DNA from: Membranipora membranacea
Lineage: Eukaryota; Bryozoa; Gymnolaemata; Cheilostomatida; Membraniporidae
Assembly (NCBI GenBank): GCA_914767715.1
Contig: OU612065.1
Coordinates: 17,610,001 to 17,670,000, forward strand
Reading direction: 5' to 3'
DNA: 60,000 nt
This document shows positions 26,401 to 36,893 of this stretch, one piece after another; position 1 is the stretch's first letter; every line of letters starts with the position of its first letter. The position numbers and the translations under genes are program-made. The notes beneath the pieces are model-generated. The model did no database searches. It worked only from the letters and a program-made list of their open reading frames with translations, and was not told the origin of the DNA.

Positions 26401-28208
26401 CAATTCCATAATTGATACTTGTATTGAGAGTGTAATTACTCTACCATCTCGTGTTCAAACAGCAATCCTTATTTCTGTGAACATGACATTGTAAAAAATT
26501 TCAATTAAAATCAGTTATTTATTATCGCCGTCTGCACATATATTTTTATGCTTATCAAGCTTATAAGACAAGTTCTGACACACGGCTTTGTGACAAGGCT
26601 AAGACAGGTCGTGTTTACAGAAGTTACCCAACGAATACATAGTAGTTCTGAATCACTCTTTCCTTACATTGTTGCTTCACCTCACTAAGTAGTGATGGAT
26701 AATGACAGGTACCATTGAGATCATTCGTCAATGGGCATAGTTATGAAAAAGAATCATACCATATCATACAGAGATACTTTTATTTGTGTTTATGCCCTAA
26801 AATCAAGGCTTTAATTTACAGCTATCGTTGTAATATGTCAGTCAACCATGGGAATCTAACTTTAATCCGTGCTTTTCTTAGGTCACTGAGAGAAATGATG
26901 TAACTTCGTGAGCCACTCGGGTAATTGACAAGATAACTCAAAGATTGCCTGCCTGATGAGATATTTTGATAACATTTTCGAAGGCATAAAACAAGTTATG
27001 TAATTTGTTTTATGGCACCGATTGTCATCCGACACTACTTCAACACATGCACAGCGTAAGAGAAAGGAAATCTGAAGCTTTTATAATTTTCACTTTACAC
27101 ATTAGTTGGGTACCAAATAGCGCAACAGCCTGCAGCTACCAAATCCAAGCAATAAACAAGTAACATTTTTTTATCATTGCTTTGGTTGTTTTTGAAAGAA
27201 TTAACCTATCTTAACTTACTTGGCGTCATGTCTGAATTGAGTGGTCTGTTGAGCTGTTATACAGGTAGTGGTGTGTGTGTTGGCGTAGTACTGATATACG
27301 TATTTAGATATGTAGTCCTCTATACACCTTAGTGGTCTAAAAGGATAACATCAACATTGATATGATTTGTTATCTTTGTCAACTAACTATGATATTATGA
27401 GATAGGTTAACAGAATCTGCCAACACAGCTGTTATCATCCATTTGGCTAAAGGCTCAGGCAGGATACGATCCATCGGTGATTAAAAAATAGATCGAAAGT
27501 CAGGCAAATATTGCTTAAATTTGCTTAAACCTTTTTGCAAGTCACTATTGAAATTATAATTATAACACAAGTATGTAACCTTTGTGATGTAAAGGAGAAG
27601 AGAGGAAGTACTATGAAACTCACCTTCCAGAGGCCGTGTAATCACAGTATACCACTGAAACAAAAATACACAACAAATGAAGATCCATATATCTTGAGTG
27701 TAAATCCAGTTGTTTGTTTCAATTCGGCAACAGCATTTAAAAACAGTGTGAATGTTTATGTACTAGGGTAGCGTCGGTATGTCAGACTGTTCGAGAAAGG
27801 TTAACGCAGTAAGATAGAAGATCGGAGAAGAAGTTGAGAAATTTTCATTATGTTTTCAGTGGTGACATTCCCTAGATGTATGCGCTCATTTGGTACTATC
27901 GCATAACATGCGCTATAAAATATAAACACTTGCCCTTGATCAGTATGGCTTGAGTGACAAATAAATACTCTGTTACTTCAGTGTCTATGGTACGGAGGTA
28001 CGGAGGTAAGTGTTAGTCACCTACCTGATCTTTTACCGTATGGACCGTCAAATATAACCCCGTCACCGATCACATTATCGTGTACATATCTCATAAGCTC
28101 TGTGTATGACTTCTCTGTAGCATTTTTCTTCGATTTTTTATGGCCTTTCTGTTTCTTATGCCTCAGTGCACCATTAGATTTAGTGTGTGTAGATGGAGCG
28201 GCACCCAT
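17419..28208 (-). CDS. Class V aminotransferase / cysteine-desulfurase-like PLP enzyme, 17 exons, 696 aa
   Basis: Exons in coding order: 28025-28208, 27624-27654, 27220-27336, 25738-25864, 24518-24649, 23213-23394, 22915-23047, 22112-22222, 21542-21681, 21016-21130, 20714-20796, 19526-19624, 19048-19159, 18709-18864, 18428-18481, 18044-18167, 17419-17609; phases agree throughout. Landmarks are YCDYTASGRPL, FTGSGTTGAIHKL, ISPFEHHSNLLPW, the pyridine-contacting D240 in FWDYATAAPY, and SPHKFVGGPGTPG with the likely PLP-binding lysine 269. One donor (after 23213, GTTGGT) is weak. The start chosen is Met-Gly-Ala-Ala-Pro-Ser, a candidate N-myristoylation signal, followed by a Lys-rich stretch. An acceptor at 28246 suggests an untranslated exon upstream. 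The last ~63 residues are Arg/Ser/Thr-rich with no recognised domain. Large uncharacterised members of this family occur in invertebrates; the substrate is unknown. Confidence 0.92.
18625..18663. mobile_element. 39-bp mini-insertion with CAGAG ends and 7-bp duplication
   Basis: Terminal inverted repeat CAGAGACTA / TAGTCTCTG around a 21-bp middle, flanked by the direct repeat GTATAAT (18618-18624 and 18664-18670). The CAGAG end fits the hAT end consensus YARNG. It lies in an intron of the aminotransferase gene. Confidence 0.55.
22482..22563. repeat. Two adjacent near-perfect hairpins
   Basis: AGTAAGGATAT...ATATCCTTACT (about 22481-22507) is followed by TGTCAAGACAGGAAT...ATTCCTGTCTTGACA (about 22521-22561). 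The second arm contains the TGTCAAGACAGG core of the foldback family at 16746, so it is probably a related insertion. It lies in an aminotransferase intron. Confidence 0.6.
23519..23580. mobile_element. Short inverted-repeat element, TAGCCTTGTCA family (copy 1)
   Basis: Starts TAGCCTTGTCAAGCGGCTAC and ends with ACGTGACAAGGCCA, forming a 62-bp foldback around a T-rich/A-rich stem. It lies in an aminotransferase intron about 1.2 kb from a sister copy. Confidence 0.55.
24730..24809. mobile_element. Short inverted-repeat element, TAGCCTTGTCA family (copy 2)
   Basis: 80-bp foldback, 5' TAGCCTTGTCA and 3' CCGCTTGACAAGGCTA, with facing T-rich and A-rich arms. The flanks are similar but not identical. 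It is the same family as 23519-23580. Confidence 0.55.
26196..26525. repeat. Diverged tandem duplication, period about 181 bp
   Basis: Two consecutive units each begin CAGGAAATTTT (26196 and 26377) and end with TCAATTAAAATCAGTTAT. In between they share a stretch with CTACCAT and a TTTCTG-GAACA-GACATTG segment. Both units lie in the intron between the third and fourth aminotransferase exons. No transposon ends were seen. Confidence 0.6.
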
Positions 28209-31200
28209 GATAGCTTTTGGTTGGGCTGGCTGCTGTTCGCGACCACTGATCAAAGAGAGAAGATTGCAGAAATGAAAAGCAGCGCTGAACACATCTGTGA
28301 GCTCGCCCACATGGGGCGAGTGTAAGCGAAAGGATGACATTTCCCTTAGCGACGCTTGTAACTCTATCCATCACAAATAAAGAGTCCAAAAACGGATACG
28401 GTGGAAATGCTCAGGCGATCCTGCTGAATGATTTCCTAAGTGAAACTTCAATGAGTTGAGAGTTAGTAATGAGAGTTAATATCCACTAATTTTGTTTGTT
28501 CACACATAAGGTTTACAAATAAAACACAACAATGATACCTTTTAAACAATTAATGTTTCCCACCAAATATCAAATAATGTATTATTTGTATTAATGTGGG
28601 AGGGGTACAAAAGAGATCAATAACATAATATTGTGGTTAATTGATTTCTAAAATAATCACAGTAATTAACAGTACCCTGGTATTTACACCTATGCCATAT
28701 CCAGACAGTGTGGCTAAATGATGTGGCTAAAAATACTCTTACCTATTAACAGCAAACACCTCTTCTCTTTTTTGCGTATTAGTTGGAACTTTCTCAAAAT
28801 CGTGCTGTACTATCAGTAAAAGCAAACAGTAACTGTTACTCCTGTGTAAATGACACTGTGGTCTTAGCTTTCTAAAATCTGTATGCTTCCTAGCAAGCTC
28901 AAGCTTTCTCTTTTATAATTGGAGTGACAGTGTTATCAATCAAACTGCACGCACATCACTCAACCATATCAGCTTATAGTCTCGATGGCGTATGAATGGG
29001 TTATCTCTATCATCTATTGAATGCGCAATCCCAGAAAACACATGATTAGATTTATGACCAAGACTAACTTTCTCCAGCAGCCAATGAGATCAAAGCTCTT
29101 TGAACATTTTGAATGGGAAATATGCTTTGGTGACATGAACTCGCTGAAGCGCAAATAATATGACTAATTTTATTAATAACAAATGTGAAATTAATAGCAT
29201 ATTTATTGGCATTTATACGTTCTTTTTTTGTATGTGTTATGCACTGATGTCCACCACATTCCGTTTGTTTAACAATCCTTTGTCTCTGTGATAAAGAAAC
29301 AAGAAAAAAGGTGATCGCCAAGAGGTACACATCATCTTAGTGAGAACATTTGGTAGTAAAAACTAAAAAGTCGGATTCCTTTTCCTTAAAGCTGGATGAA
29401 TAGCATGTTTGTTTTTTTGTTTTTTTAAGGATGAATCCCAATTTGTTTTTAATTGATGGGATGAACATAGTTTTATAGACATCTTCTATGTTTCCCAATC
29501 GAAAACCTTCAACAAGAACCTTGCATGAGAGTCCACAGCTTCTTACTACTTCTTGCCTTATTATATTTAAATTGCTGTAATGGTAAGATGTCAACTCATG
29601 GAACTCAGATATATGGACTTCAGAGAATTTCAAGTAACAATATCAAGGTCACCACACCCAGAGCCAGCTGCAGATAACAAGCCAGTAGATGAGTGTTTTG
29701 ACATGTACTGAACCCTTATTTAGACATGGTTGCATGCTTGTGAGTTGAGGCATTACATACTGATAAAAATCAGCTTGTTAGCAGGGTCAGCAGAGAGGCA
29801 AGAGACCAAGTCACGAGAAGTATTTGGTGTTTGTTATTTGAGTATGTTTTGAACTCTGAGTAGATCAAAGACACCATTCGAAACCAGAAAAGATTTATTT
29901 TGATATAATGGGATGTAATGGATAAAATTGCGTCGGTGGAAAGATTTCGGCCAGTAATGAGGGTTTGCCTTTGCAAGAGTTTCACACTGGCTCATCAGTT
30001 TACAAATCGCACAGATTTTCAATTACTGAACATGCATGACGTAGTGTGCGTTTTAGATCAGATTCAATGAAGTTGATTCAATGAATGTAGTTCTGTTGTC
30101 TGTTGATGAAAAATAACAGAGGTAAAAAAATTATCAATTATCGGTTTCTTGTTCTTTGTAATGATTAAGAAGAAGCAAGCACAGTGCCCCTGTTTTTATT
30201 GATATGATTTTATTCCCAGAACCCCTGTATTGGTTAGGCCGCAGCAGGGAGTTTGGCACTCCCAGTCCCTGGCCGAGTGGTAAAATCATAGACTTAATAT
30301 ACTATAGTATATTTAGTCTATGGGTAAAATCAAGACAGTGAGAAATAGAACATAATATGAAGAGTTATAGTCTCATACACAGAGAGAAGACAACTTAGTG
30401 GTTTAGGATACTTGCAGGTTACTTCTGTTTTTCTTTCCTGTTTCCGCCAATAAAAAAAGACTGCAAAAAAAATTTCATGAGTGATCTCCCTCACAAATAT
30501 TTTTGAAGCTTAACAAACTTAAAACCAGGTACAACAGTCCTTCCAAGGAAATAGTGGCGATTATATTCAGTGACAAATGGTCTTTACACTGCTATCAAAT
30601 TGTCCATTTTGAGTAAAAGACAGCTAGTAAAGTTCACAAAATTTATGATGTGGCGAGTCAGGGATAGTAGGTTTAGCATTGATGTTGGTACTAATTAGGA
30701 TGTGGATAATGTGGCATACATAGCTGTAGTTTACCAGGTAATTTCTGGCCGTACTAGTCATGTGGTGGTCTCAATAGGCAGTTAGTAATGATTAAGTGAT
30801 TTATTGTGATTTTTTTCTAAATCTTTTGCTCTGATACATTGGCAAAAAATGAAAATTTGGAATCTTCAGAATGGGATAGCAATGCATTTCATTAAATTGT
30901 ATTGTAAATGTACATTTTAATGTTGTCCTTCTTATATTTGAAAACAATTGGTTAATCAGAAATCGTAGATGATCAAGCATATCCTGGGCCCATTGCTCCT
31001 CATACGATTCAAGTAAAAAATATGGAAATCAATCTTTAATTTAAAAAAATACATTGAAGATCAAGCACTCACCTTTCTGATAACGTATCAAAAAATTTAA
31101 TCAAAGGAAACGAAGAATTTCCGAGAGAATTATTCACAAGAAATTCAAAAAGACCTGGACATTCCCTAAACTATGAAAATCCAAAGTATAAAAAGACATC

Positions 31201-31766
31201 AATCTTTGGTGAATTCATTATTCTCTGCCAGGTTTGACAAGCCCGATCTTACTTCATTTCGACTTGTCTATTTTGATACTTCTCGCAGGCCTCACCACAT
31301 GTGACTAAGATTATTTCCCGCCCCTTGGCCATATCTAGATTTCACTCAGGCTACGAGGTCAACCACCGATAAGCTTTGATTCACCTGGTCTTCATTGAAA
31401 GTCATTAAAAAATTGCACAGGCTTGTAAGGAACGAGGGTTGCAACTGGGACAGCGCACTGTTTGCATTTTGATAAGTTGTTCTGATAGTTATATTTATCA
31501 CTCAAGTACAGTCCAAAAGTACACAAAAGCACCTAATGTGACAAACGCACACCATGGGATTTAAGATACCGAATGCTACAAAATCAAGCAATAATTATAG
31601 TGTCGTCGGGAGCTTAGCGATATCCTTAGCTCAAGTTCCAAAATATATGTAATCTCTATCTAAAGTGAAGGGCACACACAGCCTGGAGCTTAGCCTATTC
31701 ATATATCTATGTTTACAGTTTTACAACAATGTGATCTCTCAATTGCAACTTGCGATTTGCACACTG
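28209..31766. other. Divergent intergenic region between aminotransferase and phospholipase B-like genes
   Basis: About 3.5 kb between two start codons pointing away from each other, so it should contain both promoters and probably a 5' untranslated exon of the aminotransferase gene (acceptor CAG just above 28245). I saw no convincing protein-coding exon. The ORFs here have no recognisable family motif. The 36-bp palindrome at 30287-30322 lies here. Confidence 0.5.
30287..30322. mobile_element. 36-bp near-perfect palindrome with 8-bp target-site duplication
   Basis: The whole insertion is an inverted repeat, from CATAGACTTAATATA to its near complement ending TTTAGTCTATG (one mismatched pair). 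It is flanked by the exact direct repeat GGTAAAAT at 30279-30286 and 30323-30330. The ends CATAG/CTATG equal those of the 56-bp element at 16086. Confidence 0.8.
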
Positions 31767-34700
31767 ATGTTGAATATGGTGAACCTATTTTCTCTGCATG
31801 TGATGAATTTGGGAATACTATTGCTTCCCTTAGTAGCTTCAGGGATCAATGCAGCACCTTCTGACCGTGTGGACAGAGGTGAGTTATCTTCTAGTAGCAG
31901 TAAAATGTCAATATTTGAGGACATACTTAAAACAAGCCAGTAGACATTTTAACTCTCTGCACTAGGACATCTTGGTTCAGCATAGCATTGCCATCTCACA
32001 TTCAGGGTAGCCTGGGCAGAGTGAGTAGGTGGGGGGGGGGAACACCCACCCCCAACAGTCTACCCATGCTACATTCAGGGAACATCCGATAGATCCTAAT
32101 ATAAACGCAAGATATTCATCATTATTGACAATACACCAGATTTTCAACCATATACTGCAAGTTTATTGAGGTTTACCTTTTGTTGTAATAGCGCCTTGCT
32201 GTTGAAGCATGGACCATTGATCGAAGTGTAATCTGTATGATATATGATCCTACCGAACTAATCCCTGCCTTATAAACAACATATATGAATATAAGTTGGA
32301 TGTTGTTTGACGAACCAAACAATTACGTGACTTCTCTCTGTGTTTAGCTATTCCAGCCCATACGGCTACCATCTACTATCAGAATGGTGAGTTTGTATAC
32401 AAGCCAGGCGTTGTTGATACCAATAAAGGAGTGGCCTATGCTCAGTTCAAAAATGGCCTGCTGATCAATGGATGGGGAGTGTTAGATGTGGTATCTGGGT
32501 ATGGTTCTGTGAAACTTGGTGATAATCAAACTATGTATGCCGCTGGATTCTTGGAAGGTGCTTTAACCTACAGGTAACAATTTGCCTTTTTTGTGAAAGA
32601 GGAGAATTTCCTGAATTACTAGTTACAAGCCATCAGAATCATGCCTATAACATTCTAAGCATTAGCATAAATTGTCACAAATAATCTAGTTCTACCTTAC
32701 ATATCAGGTTAGCCTTACGGTTAGCCGGTTGGATTATTGATCTGTTGACGGGTTTCGATTCCGGCGCATGTCCAATGGTGTTACCTAGAACAAGTTTAAT
32801 CCATTTGCCTGCATTCCTGTTGCTCCCTTCCACTGGTCATGCCGCGTGACCAGTGGATCGGGAGCGACTCGGAATACAGGCAAATGGGCCAAACTTGGTC
32901 TAGTGTTACCTGAGAAGCCGAAGTAGGTTCTCATTAGTCAGTGTTGGCTTTGGAGTGCTTGGACCCAATGACCGGGGCGGTAATGATGTAGTGAAACACC
33001 ACTTAGAAGTACCCATTGTGGTTTATAACTAAACTCATTATTATTATTATTATAACTACAGAGTACAGGAACAGGTAGAGATATGCCATTATGTCCATAA
33101 TTTAGTGAATGGGCTTTTTTATTCCTCTATATAGACACATATACAACAACTACCAGAATTTAGGACCGTATTCCATTGCTGGTAAGGACAAGCAGACTGT
33201 AGATAAACTCCAAAAGTTCTTTGAGGACCAGTATAAGTTTATGCAGAGCATGTCTTCACTGCATCAAGAGGATCCTTTCTGGAGGAATGTTGGACTTATA
33301 TTGAGTCAGTTCTCAGGGATGATGGATGGATATCGCCATGTTGCTCCTAGTAATATGGTTAGTTCATCAACATGAGATTTTTTCGGTAAATAATTAGAAA
33401 GACAACAGAAAGGTAATACCATTGTATCAGATACAGATGTAGACCAATTGATTCACACCTAGATCAAGTTTAATCCAATTGCCTGCATTCCAATTGCTCC
33501 CTTCCACTGGTCACGCCGCAGGACCAGGACCGGCGTGACCAGTGGACCAGGAGCAACTCCGAATGCAGCAAATGGTCCAACTTTGGTCTAATTCACACCT
33601 GGGCTATTATCTTAGTCTAATCACCAATTATGGTTTATAATTTTGCTTCTCTTAATGTATTTCAATGAGATAACATAGTATAACATGTGAAAAGTGGGCG
33701 ATCATTTTGCAATAATAAAAGTCAGCTTTTCTTGTTTTCTCTAGACCCTGAGCAAATTTGAGTTCCAACTCCTTGCTGGAGCTGGAGATGTATACGACAT
33801 GTTAACAGCAATTGACAAAAAAGGCCGACCTAATTTTGATAAAATGACATCTGAGGAAATCAAGGCATACGTAAGGAAAAACAGCCACTGCTCAGTACTC
33901 ATTAAAGTAAGTTGACATATATAAGCAATACATATCTATATCTGAGGTGTTAACCTTTATTATATTACTGACATTGAACAATCACGAACTCAGGTAAGGA
34001 GTGAAGTTACGGAATGGGTCAATATCATCAATCTTTATTCATGTTGGGAGTTGTTGTCTTGGTAAAACTAAGCAGACAACTCTTCAATAAATAATTCCGT
34101 CATTCTAGTGATGAAACAGGTTCACTGCTAATGGATTCTAATTTCTAAACAGGTATTAGGAGGATATGAAAACCTATTCTTCTCTCACTCAACCTGGTTT
34201 GCCTACCTGACCACAGACAGAATATTCAAGTACTACAACTTCAACATCGCAGAGTTTGCCTCAAAGAAGATATCGTTTGCTAGCTATCCAGGTGAATGAA
34301 CCTCTTGAAATACCATATTGGAGTTTCTCTATACTAATTATCGCCACAAATTATGAGTGAATACTTGCAGACTTTCACACAGGGAAGATGCTTGTTTTAT
34401 GTGTTATACCTGCATGATTGAAGGAATATGATGTTTGCAAATTACCATTGAACCTCTGAGATAAACTGTCGATCAAGTGTACTTAGTTCTGGAACTATTA
34501 TATTTTTCAGGATTCCTATTCTCATGGGATGATTTCTACATTATGGACAATGGGCTGGTCATGCTTCAGACTACGAATGACGTATTCAACATGTCGCTGT
34601 TTGACTATGTCACTCCTCAGACTGTTCCTTCCTGGATTAGAGTGAGAGTGGCCAATCAGAAGTCTGTTAAGTCCAGTGACTGGGGTCCATACGTTCAGCA

Positions 34701-36893
34701 GTATAATTCAGGTCATAAAGATTTCCGCTACTTCACCAAACAGCATGCATTACAATGCTTAAAATTCTTTTTACAACTCGCTTTGGTTGTGACATTTTTC
34801 AGCAATCAACCGTTGTTTATGAGACCTTTTTGTTCAATATTCCAGTTGTGTTTTATCACATTCACTTTTATAGTGTTTAATTTGTACAAAGTTGTGTTTT
34901 GAGACCCCTATATCGACGCCACCAAACAAGTTGTTCTAGTGTATGTTTGAGCTGCAACGAATCAAAAGTGCCTTGACCTGTGAGATTTATATAATGATAC
35001 ATCGAGTTTTATCTCCTCCTATGATATGATTACAGGGACATACAACAACCAGTATATGGTACTTGACTTGAACAAAGTGAAGTTGAATGAGTCTATTGAG
35101 GATGGAGCGCTCTCAGTTGTTGAGCAGATACCAGGATTTGTCACATGGGCTGATCAAACTGATAAACTCAGGCTAGGTAGGTATAATAAACATCTGCTTG
35201 ACAAGCGTTATTGGTGGGGGGGGGGTCAGGCTCCCCTCATCAACAAAGCTTGTCAAAACAGGCTAGGTAGGTATATACATATACGTATGTTGAGCTTGAA
35301 ACAGAATCATAGTTTGCATGCTGAAACTTGATTGGTGTGTGATTCTATGTTAGTATATTTTAGGATACTGGCCATCCTACAACAAGCCGTACTATGAGTC
35401 CATATACAACCGCAGCGGATACCCAGCGATTGTACAGAAGAATGGATTGGATTATACCTATCAACTAGCGCCCAGAGCTAAAATATTCAGACGGGATGTC
35501 GGCAAAGTCACAGACATGGAGAGCATGAAGCATCTCATGAGATCTAACGGTATGATCATCAGGGGGCCTTTCAATTGAAAACAGTCAAAATTTCAATCTA
35601 ATCGCTCACTCAATGTGTGAGTGATACCTGCTAGGGTCTCGCTCAGAAATCGCTCACTCATTGATAGAATCAAGGAGTCTGTACCTCCCTGATAGAATGA
35701 ATACAATTTGGTAGCAATTCGGTCTATTTGAAAGACCAAGTGAGTGATCATTTTGAGCGATGTGATAGTGATAATTTGCGAAATATTCTAATTGAAAGAC
35801 CCCACTGAGTAGCTCAGCTAACTTTCTTATCGATCTCTATAAGTATTGCTCTTTGTGCCTCAAAATGAACTACAAGCTCAACTATTGCAAACATTGAAGT
35901 ATGAACCCAAATAAAATCATGATTGAGCCTAAATTTTGGTTATGGTTGGGAGATGTAATAGGGTCATTGGCTTTCCCTTAGTTAGTGGTAGCAACAAGGA
36001 TTCCTGTGTCGAATGCTCACCAGAGATATATAGTTGATGCAGGAATTTCATAACTCCAAGGCCAACACAGTTTTGATATGTTAGTTCTGCATACCTCACA
36101 AGGCTAGATTTATGTTTTTGCGTTCAACTACTCATAAACTACTTTTGAATAACCATAGATAGAAAAACAGTTTTATGTGAAGAACCCAATGAATATTTCT
36201 TTTCCAGATTACAAAAATGATCCATATGCAGAAGGTGATGCCTTCAATCAGATTTGTGCACGCGGGGATCTGTCCATAGCTCAATACGATCTGTGGGGCT
36301 GCACAGATACAAAGGTATGATAGCCAGCACACTCATCTTTCTGTACCTCAATAACAGACATAGGGGATTCTGTTGGCTATCTGCTTTGCTTAGTAAAGTA
36401 ATTTCTCCAGAATCTTCAGGAGAAAGTGGTGTATGATACATTCAAAACCCATTAGTGTCATCATCGTAGTGTATCCTCTGTAGCAACGACAGGTAAAACG
36501 TCTTCTTCTCTTTGTGATGTGATGCGATGTGATGCGATGTGATGTGATGCGATGCGATGCGATGCGACGACATATATTAATGAATTATTCCTATATTATG
36601 GAAACAGTTTGGGAGTACAGCTCCTAAAGTGGTCAAGTGAATCTTAATCCTATATTTTCTTCATCACTTGGTAGTACAAACCAGACATATTATATTTGAT
36701 TGATTTTCTGGTTTGACTGTAGGTTTCGGACTACCAGATGGCATTGAAGAGGACAGCTTGGGTTATCAATGGACCAACAACAGGAAATTCATTGGCACCA
36801 TTCACTTGGTCTGATCATCAAAATACCTCTCATATAGGCCTGCCACAAACTTATGATTTTGATTTTATTATGATGAAGCCAAGTTTCAATTGA
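31767..36893 (+). CDS. Phospholipase B-like protein (lysosomal Ntn hydrolase family), 10 exons, 555 aa
   Basis: Exons: 31767-31878, 32348-32573, 33135-33357, 33745-33906, 34153-34291, 34511-34711, 35036-35176, 35364-35549, 36208-36314, 36723-36893; phases agree. The N-terminus is a hydrophobic signal peptide ([17 protein letters not shown]). Family landmarks are the NSHCSVLIK segment with the presumed nucleophile Cys236, [36 protein letters not shown] and the C-terminal ARGDL..QYDLWGC. These match animal PLBD1/PLBD2 and Dictyostelium PLB-like proteins, which are secreted or lysosomal and mature by proteolytic cleavage just before the Cys. Two other Mets (31776, 31803) could also start the signal peptide. 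Introns 2, 3, 7 and 8 carry small transposon insertions. A second usable splice donor after exon 7 (35266) would add 30 in-frame residues. Confidence 0.95.
32008..32071. mobile_element. 64-bp foldback element with 9-bp target-site duplication
   Basis: Begins TAGCCTGGGCAGAG and ends CTACCCATGCTA, with a G-run facing a C-rich tract. Exact flanking repeats CATTCAGGG sit at 31999-32007 and 32072-32080. It lies in intron 1 of the phospholipase B-like gene and is related by its ends to the element at 16746. Confidence 0.7.
32708..33058 (+). mobile_element. tRNA-derived SINE candidate, split by a nested MITE
   Basis: The head holds a box A-like TTAGCCGGTTGG (32721-32732) and a box B-like GGTTTCGATTCC (32751-32762). 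The 3' end is an (ATT)n run at about 33037-33055, as in many SINEs. The spacing between the boxes is short. A foldback MITE (32786-32902) interrupts the body with its own target duplication, so the SINE is the older insertion. It lies in intron 2 of the phospholipase B-like gene. Confidence 0.55.
32786..32902. mobile_element. 117-bp foldback MITE, copy 1, with 8-bp target-site duplication
   Basis: Long terminal inverted repeats run almost the full length (5' TAGAACAAGTTTAATCCATT; 3' AAACTTGGTCTA), with an inner arm CCACTGGTCA. Exact flanking repeats GTGTTACC are at 32778-32785 and 32903-32910. A sister copy is in the next intron at 33460-33590. Confidence 0.8.
33460..33590. mobile_element. 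131-bp foldback MITE, copy 2, with 8-9-bp target-site duplication
   Basis: Same family as 32786-32902: TAGATCAAGTTTAATCCAAT at one end, CAACTTTGGTCTA at the other, and the shared inner segment TGCTCCCTTCCACTGGTCA. Flanking repeats ATTCACACC are at 33451-33459 and 33591-33599. It lies in intron 3 of the phospholipase B-like gene. Confidence 0.8.
35170..35275 (+). repeat. 16-bp direct repeat duplicating the exon-7 splice donor around a foldback insertion
   Basis: AGGCTAGGTAGGTATA occurs exactly at 35170-35185 and again at 35260-35275. The first copy spans the predicted end of exon 7 (35176) and its GT donor. Between them lies a foldback fragment: CTTGACAAGCG, a G-run, then CAACAAAGCTTGTCAAAAC. 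The offset is 90 bp and the reading frame stays open between the two donors. Confidence 0.75.
35563..35803. mobile_element. MITE candidate, about 240 bp, with GGGG(C/T)CTTTCAATT ends
   Basis: 5' GGGGCCTTTCAATTGAAAAC faces 3' CTAATTGAAAGACCCC. Internal ATCGCTCACTCA motifs occur twice directly and again inverted (AGTGAGTGATCA). No clean target-site duplication is visible. It lies in intron 8 of the phospholipase B-like gene. Confidence 0.5.
36514..36567. repeat. GATGY pentanucleotide tandem array
   Basis: About ten consecutive GATGT/GATGC units in intron 9 of the phospholipase B-like gene, partly arranged as a 10-bp higher-order unit. Confidence 0.85.

Noticed and set aside
29337-30022. Several 60-100 aa ORFs on the minus strand
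   Set aside because: No domain, no splice context and no family motif; consistent with random open frames in AT-rich DNA.
30271-30290. tRNA gene suggested by GGCCGAGTGG
   Set aside because: No cloverleaf, no box B (GGTTCGAATCC) downstream, and the stretch is interrupted by the palindromic insertion.
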